From Thermoanaerobacterium sp. RBIITD (GTDB lineage Bacteria > Bacillota > Thermoanaerobacteria > Thermoanaerobacterales > Thermoanaerobacteraceae), in the NCBI RefSeq assembly GCF_900205865.1, contig NZ_LT906662.1, positions 3,237,411 to 3,301,410 of the forward strand: 64,000 nucleotides of DNA. Direction: 5' to 3'. A program made the position numbers and the translations under genes. Shown piece after piece: positions 56,041 to 64,000 of this stretch (position 1 is the stretch's first letter; the number at the start of each line of letters is the position of its first letter). A model generated the notes under the pieces. That model searched no databases and was not told where the DNA came from. It saw only the letters and a program-made list of their open reading frames with translations.

Positions 56041-56877
56041 TTATCCTAAAAGCATCTTTTTAAATATTCCAAATAAGCCTTCTTTTGAACGATTGCTTAC
56101 ATTATTTGAAAGTTTTTTGGCAATATCTGTAATATCTCTTGCCGTTTTGCTAAACTGATACTTTAAAATAATTGGATTCTGTAACTTTATGCATTCACTA
56201 ATTTTTGGGTCATCGTGTATGCATCCTAAATTATTTATCGTGATGCCTAAAAAATTATATAATGCGTTATTTATCTTCTCATAAACTTTGCTATATTCGT
56301 AGTTATTTTTTGTTTTATTTACAATAAGGTATAATTCTTTTTCACATAATTTATTAATTGATTTTATTAATATATAAGCATCCATTATTGATGTTGGCTC
56401 GGGAGTCGTAACTATAACTACGTCATCCGATAAATCAATAAAATTTTTAATTGTTTTGTTAATTCCAGCACCAGTATCAACTATAATGAAATCAAAGTAA
56501 TTGTCAAGAATACTTAAACTATTAAAAAATATATTCAAATCTATATCACCAAGTGTAAGATCAAAATCACCACCTGTTGATATATATTTGATACCTATTG
56601 GTCCTTCATTTATTATATCGGATATTTTTTTATTTCCATATAGTACATCATACAAAGTATTTTTTGATACAACACCTAATTCAATTTCTACATTTGAAAA
56701 ACCTATATCAGCGTCCATAATTAAAACGTTGTAACCCATTTTTCTAAGTGCTAGAGATATATTAACGGCAATACATGTCTTGCCAGTACCACCTTTACCA
56801 CCTGTAACAGTGATTACTCGGCATCTTTTTACTCCATTATTTCTAAATAAATATCTTAACTTCTCTGCCTGATCCAT
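56041..56877 (-). CDS. flhG: MinD-like ATPase FlhG/YlxH
   Basis: Partner and GTPase activator of FlhF; controls flagellar number and placement. The 278 residues contain the deviant Walker A TGGKGGTGKTC (about 25-35), VLIMDADIGFSNVEIELG, VDTGAGINKT and TTPEPTSIMDAYILIKSI. The N-terminal RYLFRNNG resembles the DQAxxLR activator helix of FlhG (DQAEKLRYLF). The C-terminus KEGLFGIFKKMLLG is an amphipathic membrane-targeting helix. The start is ATG 56877, one base after flhF. Confidence 0.95.
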   Translation of the reverse strand: MDQAEKLRYLFRNNGVKRCRVITVTGGKGGTGKTCIAVNISLALRKMGYNVLIMDADIGFSNVEIELGVVSKNTLYDVLYGNKKISDIINEGPIGIKYISTGGDFDLTLGDIDLNIFFNSLSILDNYFDFIIVDTGAGINKTIKNFIDLSDDVVIVTTPEPTSIMDAYILIKSINKLCEKELYLIVNKTKNNYEYSKVYEKINNALYNFLGITINNLGCIHDDPKISECIKLQNPIILKYQFSKTARDITDIAKKLSNNVSNRSKEGLFGIFKKMLLG

Positions 56878-56878
56878 A

Positions 56879-57892
56879 TTAATTCCCCTTTAGTATATTT
56901 TGAGCAATAAGTCTCCTATCAGCTATACTAATATCATCTGGGACGATTTGTCCATTTGTTATATATGATAAAGGTTTTTTTGAATAAAATATTGAATTCA
57001 AGATTACACTATAATTATCTGTTTCATCTAATTTTGTAAAAATCAGATTATAATCATTAATAAAATCATAAGACTTAACTATATTTTTAATATCAGAATC
57101 CTTTGTAGCTGCACTTAAGCATAAATAAATTTCATCACATGAACTGTATTGCAAAAATGTCTTCAATTCATGCATTTTTCTTTCATCATTATGGCTTCTT
57201 CCCGCTGTATCAACTAATACTATGTCATACATATCAAGTTCATTATTTAACTTATGTAAATCAAATATATTATTCACTACCTTTACAGGTACTCCAAGAA
57301 TATCTCCATAAATTTTTAACTGCTCAGCTCCAGCGATTCTAAATATATCGGCTGTTATCAATAGCACTTTTTTATTTTCCTTTAAAATTAAATTAGATGC
57401 AATTTTGGCAATTGTTGTTGTTTTCCCTACACCAGTAGGTCCAATAAAAATAATCCTTTTTTTATCATTAGAAAAATTTATCTTTCTCGGCGTACCTATA
57501 AAATTTATAATTCTTTTTTGCAACAATTCCATATTATTATCCGAAATATTTTCAATTCCTTCTGTTAAAATATTAGCTAAATTTTCATTGACTCCCTTAC
57601 CTACAAGAAAATCAGTAGTACTAATATTTTTTTCTTCTTGTTTTACATCTTTTTTTAATGTCATTAAAAGTGATTTTATTTCATATATATCTTTGTAAAA
57701 AAGGTCATCTTTATTTATTTTATTTTCTTCAACAGCTGCTAAAACTTCTACCTTCTTTTTTTGAAATAACCCTCTAATTCCCTTATCTTTATAACTATTT
57801 TGCTGTAATATAACAGCATTGCTACCCATTTCAGTCTTTATCATTCTCATTGCCTCTTGATAATTATCAGCTATGTAGCGTTTAACCTTCAT
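56879..57892 (-). CDS. flhF: SRP-type GTPase FlhF
   Basis: Signal-recognition-type GTPase that sets flagellar position. The 337 residues have a basic N-terminal B domain (VKRYIADNYQEAMRMIKTEMG), an N domain (about 65-135) and the G domain with P-loop GPTGVGKTTTIAK (151-163), ITADIFRIAGAEQL, VDTAGRSHNDERKMHEL and FTKLDETDNYSVILN. The start is ATG 57892, overlapping flhA by 11 bases. The C-terminal DISIADRRLIAQNILKG is family-typical. Confidence 0.95.
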   Translation of the reverse strand: MKVKRYIADNYQEAMRMIKTEMGSNAVILQQNSYKDKGIRGLFQKKKVEVLAAVEENKINKDDLFYKDIYEIKSLLMTLKKDVKQEEKNISTTDFLVGKGVNENLANILTEGIENISDNNMELLQKRIINFIGTPRKINFSNDKKRIIFIGPTGVGKTTTIAKIASNLILKENKKVLLITADIFRIAGAEQLKIYGDILGVPVKVVNNIFDLHKLNNELDMYDIVLVDTAGRSHNDERKMHELKTFLQYSSCDEIYLCLSAATKDSDIKNIVKSYDFINDYNLIFTKLDETDNYSVILNSIFYSKKPLSYITNGQIVPDDISIADRRLIAQNILKGN

Positions 57893-59903
57893 TTAACTTC
57901 ACCGTCCCTAAAGAAAATACTTCAACATCTGGTAACAGTTCATTGTATGATAAAACTACTATATCCTTTGATATCTGTTCAACCAATTTTCTTAAATAAA
58001 ATCTTATGATTGGTGCTGTTAAAATAATTGGTTGTTCACCTTTAATTGTTATTTTATTAATTATACTATGAATTGCCTTTACAATTTTCTGCATCATATC
58101 TGGTTGCAAGGCTAAATATGTACCATGATCCGTTTGATTGATGGCGTTTTGAATAGATTGTTCAATATTAGGATCTAATGTTATAACTTGTAATTTACCA
58201 TTTTTTACGTATTTATTTGAAATAGCTCTTTTTAAGGATTGTCTAACATACTCTGTTAATACATCTGTATCTTTAGTATTCGGAGCGTAATCTTCTAATG
58301 TCTCAAGTATTGTGACCATATCCCTTATTGAGATTTCTTCCCTTAGCAAATTACGCAATACTTTTTCTATATCACCAAGATTAAGTAGTTTGGGAACAAT
58401 CTCTTCTATAAGTGCCGGATTTGTTAACTTTATATTGTCAAGCAATTCTTTAACTTCTTGCCTTCCTAAAAGTTCATCTGAATGCTTTTTAATTACACTA
58501 GTTAAATGTGTAGCTAATACAGATGGAACATCTACAACTGTATATCCTAGTGACTCAGCTTTTGATTTTTCACTGTCATCAATCCATAGGGCGGGTAACC
58601 CAAATGCTGGTTCTTTCTCGCTAATGCCTTTTAGATCGCTGCTTAAATCTCCAGCATGCATACATAAATATCTATTTACGTATACTTTCCCTCTTCCTAC
58701 CTCTGTACCTCGAATTTTAATAATATATTCATTAGGCTTAAGTTGAATATTATCTCTTAATCTTACCATCGGTACAACTATACCAAGATCTAGGGCAATT
58801 TGTCTTCTTATCATAACAATTCTATCAAGTAACTCATTGCTTGCAATCGGTATTAGTTCGTAACCAAATTCTAGTTCTATAGGATCTACCTGTAAAAGAT
58901 CGTAAGCATGTTTTGGATCTCTTATATCTTCCAGTTCTTTTACATCCTCATTCTTTTCTTGTTCATCTACATTATTTTTTCTTCTATTTGAAAATCCAAG
59001 ATATCCAAATAGTGATCCCATAATTAAAAGTGGAATAGCTGGAAGCATAGGTACAAAAGCCATTAAAATAAGTAATACTCCAGTTATTTGCAATACTCTT
59101 GGTTCTCTCGAAAGTTGCTTCATTACTTCGTTTCCCATATTTGTATCAGAAGCAGATCTTGTGACAATAATACCAGTAGCTGTTGAAATTAAAAGTGCTG
59201 GTAATTGACTTACTAATCCATCACCTACAGTTAAGATAGTATACGTATTTACTGCCTGATTTATATCCATACCTTTCATTGTCATGCCAATTATTAACCC
59301 TGCGATTATATTTATGACCGTAATGATAATTCCAACAATAGCGTCGCCCTTTACAAATTTGCTTGCACCATCCATGGAGCCAAAAAACTTAGCTTCTTCT
59401 TGTATCTTATTTCTTCTTTCCTTAGCCTCTCTATCATTTATTATTCCTGCATTTAAATCGGCATCAATAGACATTTGCTTACCGGGCATTGCATCAAGAG
59501 TAAATCTTGCCGATACTTCTGAAACTCTTTCTGCACCCTTTGTAATTACTATAAACTGAACAATAGCAATAATTATAAAAATCAAAAAACCTACTATAGG
59601 ATTATTGCCTATAACAAAGCTACCAAATGCATGTATAACATTTCCAGCAAAGCCATTAGTTAAAATAAGTCTTGATGAAGAAATATTAAGGGATAATCTC
59701 ATCAGAGTCGTAATAAGAAGTATAGACGGAAATATTGAAAATTCCATCGAATCCTTAACATACATTGTAGTTAACAAAATAATTATAGATATAGAAATAT
59801 TAAGTATCAATAAAAAATCTAAAAAAATCGATGGTACTGGTATAATTATAATAAGTATAATTCCAACTACAAATATTGCCGCTATTAAATCTGAAAATTT
59901 CAA
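57882..59903 (-). CDS. flhA: Flagellar export gate protein FlhA
   Basis: Core of the flagellar type III export gate. The 673 residues hold about eight N-terminal membrane helices (about 1-310), including the FHIPEP-loop region with RFTLDAMPGKQMSIDADLNAGII (shown in pieces: RFTLDAMPGKQM, DADLNAG) and a linker, then a large cytoplasmic domain (about 340-673) that forms the nonameric docking ring; MVRLRDNIQLKPNEYIIKIRG is typical. The start is ATG 59903 with AGGAGGGAT upstream. It lies 10 bases after flhB. Confidence 0.96.
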   Translation of the reverse strand: MKFSDLIAAIFVVGIILIIIIPVPSIFLDFLLILNISISIIILLTTMYVKDSMEFSIFPSILLITTLMRLSLNISSSRLILTNGFAGNVIHAFGSFVIGNNPIVGFLIFIIIAIVQFIVITKGAERVSEVSARFTLDAMPGKQMSIDADLNAGIINDREAKERRNKIQEEAKFFGSMDGASKFVKGDAIVGIIITVINIIAGLIIGMTMKGMDINQAVNTYTILTVGDGLVSQLPALLISTATGIIVTRSASDTNMGNEVMKQLSREPRVLQITGVLLILMAFVPMLPAIPLLIMGSLFGYLGFSNRRKNNVDEQEKNEDVKELEDIRDPKHAYDLLQVDPIELEFGYELIPIASNELLDRIVMIRRQIALDLGIVVPMVRLRDNIQLKPNEYIIKIRGTEVGRGKVYVNRYLCMHAGDLSSDLKGISEKEPAFGLPALWIDDSEKSKAESLGYTVVDVPSVLATHLTSVIKKHSDELLGRQEVKELLDNIKLTNPALIEEIVPKLLNLGDIEKVLRNLLREEISIRDMVTILETLEDYAPNTKDTDVLTEYVRQSLKRAISNKYVKNGKLQVITLDPNIEQSIQNAINQTDHGTYLALQPDMMQKIVKAIHSIINKITIKGEQPIILTAPIIRFYLRKLVEQISKDIVVLSYNELLPDVEVFSLGTVKLNEG

Positions 59904-59913
59904 AATATCCCTC

Positions 59914-60987
59914 CTATTCTTCTTTCAGACTATAAACGTAAGCTAAAACCTCAGCAACCGCCTTGTACAAATCAGGTGGTATACTATCGCCTACCTCAGT
60001 TGTCTTATATAACGAATGTGCCAGTGGTCTATTTTCAACAATAGCAATTGAATATTTTTTTGCTTCTTCTTTAATCTTCTCAGCAATATAATCTAGTCCT
60101 TTAGCTACAACAATTGGTGCGTCATTTATTTCATTATCATACATAAGAGCTATTGCAATATGTGTCGGATTTGTAATAACAACGTCGGCTTTTTTTACAT
60201 CTTGCATCATCCTTCTCATTGAAATTTGTCTTTGCTTTTTCTTAATTTCTGATTTTATTTGTGGATTTCCTTCTGTTTCTTTAAATTCTTCTTTTATATC
60301 ATCCTTGCTCATCTTAATATTTGATTCGTAATCTTTCCATTGAAAAACGTAGTCAATAATACCAAGTGCAATTAAAACAATCGAAATTCGCAAAAGTATA
60401 CCGCTAAATATATTTAAGCCGTATTTAATCAAGTCTTGTACTGACATATCTAATAGCTGAGGTATTCCCTTGTACTGCCATATTAAAAAAGAATACATGA
60501 CATAACCCAAAACACCGATTTTTAAAATAGCTTTTGTCAGTTCTACTATACCTCGTCTTGAAAACATCCTCTTAAATCCTTCTATAGGATTTAATCTTTC
60601 TAATTTCAAATTTAAAGGCTCTAAAGTAAATAAAAATCCAACTTGTGCATATGTTGATATTAGTGATATTAAAAATACTACTAATATTATTGGAAGTATT
60701 AACCTTAAAAATATAGGGAATATAATCATAAAAAGTTTGGATATCCCATTTACTGTGAATACATCATCACTAGCACCTCCGTAGTTATAAAACAGATACT
60801 TGAATAAATTAATAAATTCGCCCATGATATTTGACGTTGTAAAATATATCATTAAAAAGCCAATTACTATAATCATTGCAGATGTAATCTCTCTACTTTG
60901 AAAAACTTGGCCTTTCTTTCTTACATCTTGTCTTTTTTTAGGGGTTGCCGGTTCCGTTCTTTCTCCCGCAAACATCTGTAAATTCAT
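59914..60987 (-). CDS. flhB: Flagellar export switch protein FlhB
   Basis: Membrane protein whose self-cleavage changes export from rod/hook to filament substrates. The 357 residues contain an N-terminal ERTEPATPKKRQDVRKKGQVFQS, four membrane helices (about 35-215) and a cytoplasmic domain with the autocleavage site NPTH (Asn about 273) in ITNPTHIAIALMY, then ENRPLAHSLYKTTEVGDSIP. The start is ATG 60987. It lies 9 bases after fliR. FliR and FlhB are separate here, unlike the fusion seen in some clostridia. Confidence 0.96.
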   Translation of the reverse strand: MNLQMFAGERTEPATPKKRQDVRKKGQVFQSREITSAMIIVIGFLMIYFTTSNIMGEFINLFKYLFYNYGGASDDVFTVNGISKLFMIIFPIFLRLILPIILVVFLISLISTYAQVGFLFTLEPLNLKLERLNPIEGFKRMFSRRGIVELTKAILKIGVLGYVMYSFLIWQYKGIPQLLDMSVQDLIKYGLNIFSGILLRISIVLIALGIIDYVFQWKDYESNIKMSKDDIKEEFKETEGNPQIKSEIKKKQRQISMRRMMQDVKKADVVITNPTHIAIALMYDNEINDAPIVVAKGLDYIAEKIKEEAKKYSIAIVENRPLAHSLYKTTEVGDSIPPDLYKAVAEVLAYVYSLKEE

Positions 60988-60996
60988 ATTCTACCT

Positions 60997-61779
60997 TCAT
61001 CCTTTTAACATGGATTTTAAAAGTAAAAATATGTCGGAATACATTCCATTAAATAATACATCAATAATTGCCAAGTACATTGGTAACATAATAAACATTG
61101 TAAATATACCGACAAAAATTTTAAGTGGCATGCCAACCATAAAAACATTAAGTTGAGGTATAGTCCTTGATATTATACTTAATGTTAGGTCAGATAACAA
61201 TGTTGATAGAACGATAGGTGCGCTGATCCTAAACCCTAGAGCAAACATATCTGTAACTATTTTAGTTATTACAGCATTTATGTTATCAAACTGTAAAACT
61301 GCACTTCCTGCGGGTATCATATTATAACTTTGAGCTAACATTATAAAAATTTTATGATGACCATCGATTAACAAAAATAATAATAAAGTAAGTATATAGA
61401 TAAAATTGCCCATCAGTGGTACCTGTGTTTCTTTTTCTACATCTAGTATATTTACAATTCCGAATCCTAATTGATAATCAATAAGCTGACCTGCAAGATA
61501 TATAGCACTAAAAGATATCATTGAAGCAAGTCCTATTAAAAGCCCAATCAAAAACTCATTGAATACAAGAATAAAATATTGATACAAATTATTTACATCT
61601 ATATTAATTTTAACTAAGTCAAACAAAATAATAGATGTAAAAAATGCTAATCCAATTTTAAACATCGCCGGTAATGTTTTGGTACCAAATAATGGAGTAA
61701 GTATAAAAATTCCCAGCATACGTACAAAAACAACTAAAAAATATTGAATATTATTTAAAATATAAAAGCTCAGTTCCAT
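60997..61779 (-). CDS. fliR: Flagellar export gate protein FliR
   Basis: Gate component assembled with FliP and FliQ into a helical pore. The 260 residues are strongly hydrophobic with about six helices; LVVFVRMLGIFILTPLFGTKTLP at the N-terminus (read in parts: RMLGIFILTPLFGTK), YLAGQLIDYQLGFGIVN in the middle, and QLNVFMVGMPLKIFVGI are family marks. The start is ATG 61779, 7 bases after fliQ. Confidence 0.95.
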   Translation of the reverse strand: MELSFYILNNIQYFLVVFVRMLGIFILTPLFGTKTLPAMFKIGLAFFTSIILFDLVKINIDVNNLYQYFILVFNEFLIGLLIGLASMISFSAIYLAGQLIDYQLGFGIVNILDVEKETQVPLMGNFIYILTLLLFLLIDGHHKIFIMLAQSYNMIPAGSAVLQFDNINAVITKIVTDMFALGFRISAPIVLSTLLSDLTLSIISRTIPQLNVFMVGMPLKIFVGIFTMFIMLPMYLAIIDVLFNGMYSDIFLLLKSMLKG

Positions 61780-61786
61780 TTTAGCC

Positions 61787-62056
61787 CTACTTTATAAAAT
61801 TATTTATATTTAAGATTAAGTGCTGCGTATAATTTATCATTGTTGTAAGCATCCACGGTCCAAATAATATTATTGAAGCAAATATAGCTAAAATTTTGGG
61901 TACAAATGTCAAGGTTTGCTCTTGTATCTGAGTTGTCGCTTGAAAAATGCTAATTATAAGTCCTATTAATAGCGATATAATAAGTAAAGGTGCAGAGATA
62001 ATCATGGTTATCATCAAAGCTTCTCTTCCAATATCAAGAACTACTCCTGGATTCAT
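61787..62056 (-). CDS. fliQ: Flagellar export gate protein FliQ
   Basis: Small two-helix gate protein, 89 residues from the chosen start, the normal FliQ length. VLDIGREALMITMIISAPLLI and GLIISIFQATTQIQEQTLTFVPKIL (seen as ISIFQATTQIQEQTL) are diagnostic. The start is ATG 62056, six bases after AGGAGG. The GTG/TTG-type reading eight codons longer would place that ribosome site inside the gene and is rejected. It lies 10 bases after fliP. Confidence 0.95.
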   Translation of the reverse strand: MNPGVVLDIGREALMITMIISAPLLIISLLIGLIISIFQATTQIQEQTLTFVPKILAIFASIILFGPWMLTTMINYTQHLILNINNFIK

Positions 62057-62066
62057 ATATATCCTC

Positions 62067-62816
62067 CTATCTAAATCCAATTATTAAAGATTTCACAAGT
62101 ATGTTCCAACCGTCTACAAGAATAAAAAGTAGCAATTTAAATGGCAATGAAATAAGTACTGGCGGCAGCATAAACATGCCCATGGACATTAAAACACTAG
62201 CAACAACCATATCGATTATCAAAAATGGTATGTATATAATGAAGCCAATTTCAAATGCTGTTTTTAATTCACTTATTATAAAAGAAGGTATAACAACCCT
62301 CATTGGTATTTCATCTACATTCTTTACCCTTATCTTTGAAAGATTAACAAATAAGTTAAGGTCATTCTTTCTTGTCTGTTTTAACATAAAGTTTTTTAAT
62401 GGATCTCTAGCTTTAACGTATGCTACTTGTGGAGTTATCTTACCCTCAATGTATGGCTGTATTGAATTATTATTAATTTGTGTTCCTACAGGTGCCATAA
62501 TAAAAAATGTCAAAAACAGCGCAAGCCCGATAAGGACTTGATTTGGTGGCATTTGTTGCAAACCCATAGCATTTCTCAAAAATGATAAAACAATAATGAT
62601 TCTCGTAAAAGATGTCATCATTATAAGTATCGATGGTAATAGTGTCAAAATACTTAATAATAATACTATCTGTATGCTTGTAGCAACATCTTTCGGATTG
62701 GATGATGTACCTATAGATATCCACGGTGTAACAGGATTTGGTGCCGCATAAACAGCTTTTGTCATTAAAATCAATATAACTGATACAATTGAGCTAATTT
62801 TCATTATCTTGATCAC
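62067..62816 (-). CDS. fliP: Flagellar export gate protein FliP
   Basis: Pore-forming gate protein synthesised with a cleavable signal. From the chosen GTG at 62816 it has 249 residues: signal-like [20 protein letters not shown] ending near VYAAPNP, then [57 protein letters not shown] (seen in parts) and a C-terminal [23 protein letters not shown]-type helix. Three starts are possible: GTG 62828, GTG 62816 (GGGTGG eight bases upstream, preferred) and ATG 62804. It overlaps the end of fliO. Confidence 0.93.
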   Translation of the reverse strand: MIKIMKISSIVSVILILMTKAVYAAPNPVTPWISIGTSSNPKDVATSIQIVLLLSILTLLPSILIMMTSFTRIIIVLSFLRNAMGLQQMPPNQVLIGLALFLTFFIMAPVGTQINNNSIQPYIEGKITPQVAYVKARDPLKNFMLKQTRKNDLNLFVNLSKIRVKNVDEIPMRVVIPSFIISELKTAFEIGFIIYIPFLIIDMVVASVLMSMGMFMLPPVLISLPFKLLLFILVDGWNILVKSLIIGFR

Positions 62817-63177
62817 GTTTATTACCACCCAAAAACATTTTTGATAAATTCTTAATATTATCCAGTGATATATTAAAATTTAGCTTATAATCGATTTTTT
62901 TATTGTTCATTACAATGTCATCACTATCAAGAGTTTTTATATAATTTATTGAATTATTTGTAACACTCAAAAGTATGAATTCCTTGCATACTCTAACAAT
63001 ATATAAATTTTTATCCCGACCTAAATATAAATGATCTATAACATCAAAATTGTTACTTTTTGTTATATTTATTGTCTTTTTATTAAGAAATATCGTAATG
63101 TAATAAGCTAAAAATACAACAAATATAAATATCAATATAGATGAAATAACTTGAAAAATTGTATATGTACTTGACAC
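62794..63177 (-). CDS. fliO: Flagellar biosynthesis protein FliO/FliZ-like
   Basis: Protein of 127 residues with one N-terminal membrane helix (about 8-30) and a small cytoplasmic domain: [29 protein letters not shown] is typical of FliO (read as [14 protein letters not shown]). It acts as assembly chaperone for the FliP ring. The C-terminal [14 protein letters not shown] overlaps the fliP start. The ATG is at 63177, 10 bases after cheY. Sequence conservation in this family is low; position between cheY and fliP secures the call. Confidence 0.88.
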   Translation of the reverse strand: MSSTYTIFQVISSILIFIFVVFLAYYITIFLNKKTINITKSNNFDVIDHLYLGRDKNLYIVRVCKEFILLSVTNNSINYIKTLDSDDIVMNNKKIDYKLNFNISLDNIKNLSKMFLGGNKRDQDNEN

Positions 63178-63187
63178 AGCGTGTTCC

Positions 63188-63547
63188 TCACTTTAACATT
63201 TTTTTAATAGCTTCGATCACTCTATCCGGCTGAAATGGCTTTACAATAAAATCTTTAGCGCCAGCTTGAATTGCTTCAATTACCATAGCCTGCTGACCCA
63301 TTGCAGAACACATGATTATTTTAGCATCTGGATCCATTTCTTTTATATGTTTAACAGCTTGTATGCCGTCCATTTCCGGCATCGTAATATCCATCATTAC
63401 AAGGTCTGGTTTTTCTTGTTGGTATTTTTCAACAGCAACAGAACCATCTTCTGCTTCCACTACACTTCCAAGATTATTTTTTGTTATTATATCTTTTATC
63501 ATCATTCTCATAAATGCTGCATCATCAACTATCATAATTTTACTCAC
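63188..63547 (-). CDS. cheY: Chemotaxis response regulator CheY
   Basis: Single receiver domain of 119 residues. The phosphorylation site is VMMDITMPEMDG (Asp 53), with the acid pocket VDDAAF (Asp 8, 9), switch Ser/Thr in MCSAMGQQ and Lys in FIVKPFQPDRVIE. It carries the CheA signal to FliM/FliY. The start codon is GTG at 63547 with GGAGGAATT upstream. Its place between fliY and fliO matches Bacillus. Confidence 0.97.
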   Translation of the reverse strand: MSKIMIVDDAAFMRMMIKDIITKNNLGSVVEAEDGSVAVEKYQQEKPDLVMMDITMPEMDGIQAVKHIKEMDPDAKIIMCSAMGQQAMVIEAIQAGAKDFIVKPFQPDRVIEAIKKMLK

Positions 63548-63565
63548 GAATAATTCCTCCTCATA

Positions 63566-64000
63566 TTATATTGAATTTACTCTTTTGCTCTGTTTAACTA
63601 TGTCTATAATCCTTACCCCAAAATTTTCATCGATAACAACCACTTCGCCTTTTGCTATAAATTTCCCATTTACTAATATGTCTACAGGCTCACCGGCTAA
63701 TTTATCGAGCTCAATTATAGACCCCTCATTTAATTCAAGTATATCTTTTATTAATTTTTTTGTTCGTCCTAATTCGACAGTCACACTTAGCGGAATATCC
63801 ATAATTAAATTAATATTTTCTTTCCCGTTTGATTCTAGTACATCACTCTCATCAAAATCCTTAAATATAACAGGTTTTACAGATACTTTTCCTGCTTTTT
63901 TACTACTATCAATACTTTTATGGTCATCCATTGTACCGTCAATATTACTATTCTCTTTAATTATATCATCAACATTTGCCTCCTGAAAAGATTTATTTTT
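63566..64000 (-). CDS. fliY: Flagellar switch protein FliY/FliN, C-terminal part (cut by window edge)
   Basis: The open frame runs off the right edge; 144 codons are visible. The last 80 residues are the FliN/SpoA C-ring domain: [66 protein letters not shown] (seen in parts such as [16 protein letters not shown]). The upstream part is a Ser/Asp/Lys-rich linker ([15 protein letters not shown]). An internal ATG at 63931 is not taken as start because the frame continues. Being followed by cheY it is most likely FliY with a CheC-like domain beyond the edge; plain FliN is the alternative. Confidence 0.9.
   Translation of the reverse strand, partial: KNKSFQEANVDDIIKENSNIDGTMDDHKSIDSSKKAGKVSVKPVIFKDFDESDVLESNGKENINLIMDIPLSVTVELGRTKKLIKDILELNEGSIIELDKLAGEPVDILVNGKFIAKGEVVVIDENFGVRIIDIVKQSKRVNSI

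Noticed and set aside
63312-63986. 224-codon plus-strand open frame over cheY and fliY
   Set aside because: Ser/Ile/Thr-rich shadow translation of two conserved minus-strand genes, crossing their boundary; no independent signal.

Overview
The window is one continuous block of bacterial core genome in which every supported gene lies on the minus strand. It is AT-rich and densely packed, with many 1-17 nt gene overlaps, and no gene-free gap exceeds about 150 bases. Gene content and order (spoVS, ymxH, YlxY-like and SpoIIIE/FtsK sporulation-linked genes; PolC-type polymerase; RNase Y; FliY/CheC/CheD chemotaxis of the Bacillus type; flagella) point to a motile, endospore-forming Firmicute. The low GC and the recA-linked HerA/NurA/Mre11/Rad50-type genes suggest a thermophilic anaerobe of the Thermoanaerobacterium/Thermoanaerobacter kind. 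That placement is inference; no database was searched. There are no rRNA or tRNA genes, no CRISPR array, no insertion sequence and no prophage gene.

Layout by rising coordinate (transcription runs from high to low). 1-4.2 kb: asnS (cut by the edge), purB, an aspartate aminotransferase and a PHP phosphoesterase. 4.2-7.1 kb: spoVS, ymdB and rny, three regulators of development and RNA decay. 7.1-15.9 kb: recA, recX, nurA, a HAS-barrel-like small protein, herA, sbcD (Mre11-like) and sbcC (Rad50-like). This is an archaeal-style DNA end-resection set placed between recA and rny, and it is the most distinctive part of the window. 16-21.4 kb: cinA, pgsA, rimO, ftsK/spoIIIE. 21.5-26.5 kb: ylzJ, tepA, dapG, ymxH, dut, an M16 peptidase and a YlxY-like deacetylase relative. 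26.6-36.5 kb: pnp, rpsO, ribF, truB, nrnA, rbfA, infB, ylxQ, ylxR, nusA, rimP, the classical translation/transcription-factor operon. 36.6-46.5 kb: polC, a family 2 glycosyltransferase, ispG, rseP, dxr, cdsA, uppS and a 58-codon small gene. 46.5-49.3 kb: frr, pyrH, tsf, rpsB. 49.4-64 kb: the downstream half of a fla/che operon, from fliY (cut by the edge) through cheY, fliO/P/Q/R, flhB/A/F/G, a PilZ protein, cheA/W/C/D, sigD, fapA and a small conserved-looking protein.

Regulatory signals readable in the sequence include sigma-A promoters before rny, recA, rpsO and rpsB, and an extended -10 promoter before asnS. Three matching sigma-H-like promoters, all with an 11-nt central spacer, precede spoVS, ftsK and pyrH. 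Several intrinsic-terminator-like hairpins have a stem that includes the upstream gene's stop codon (spoVS, recA, dapG, rpsO and the 58-codon gene). Two genes appear to use non-canonical starts: rny (ATT) and possibly dapG (ACG).

The genes form coherent modules: recombination (RecA with its modulator RecX, plus nuclease/helicase resection enzymes); RNA turnover (RNase Y, PNPase, NrnA, PHP enzyme); isoprenoid, undecaprenyl-phosphate and phospholipid synthesis (IspG, Dxr, UppS, CdsA, PgsA); ribosome biogenesis; and motility with CheC/CheD-type adaptation and a c-di-GMP receptor.
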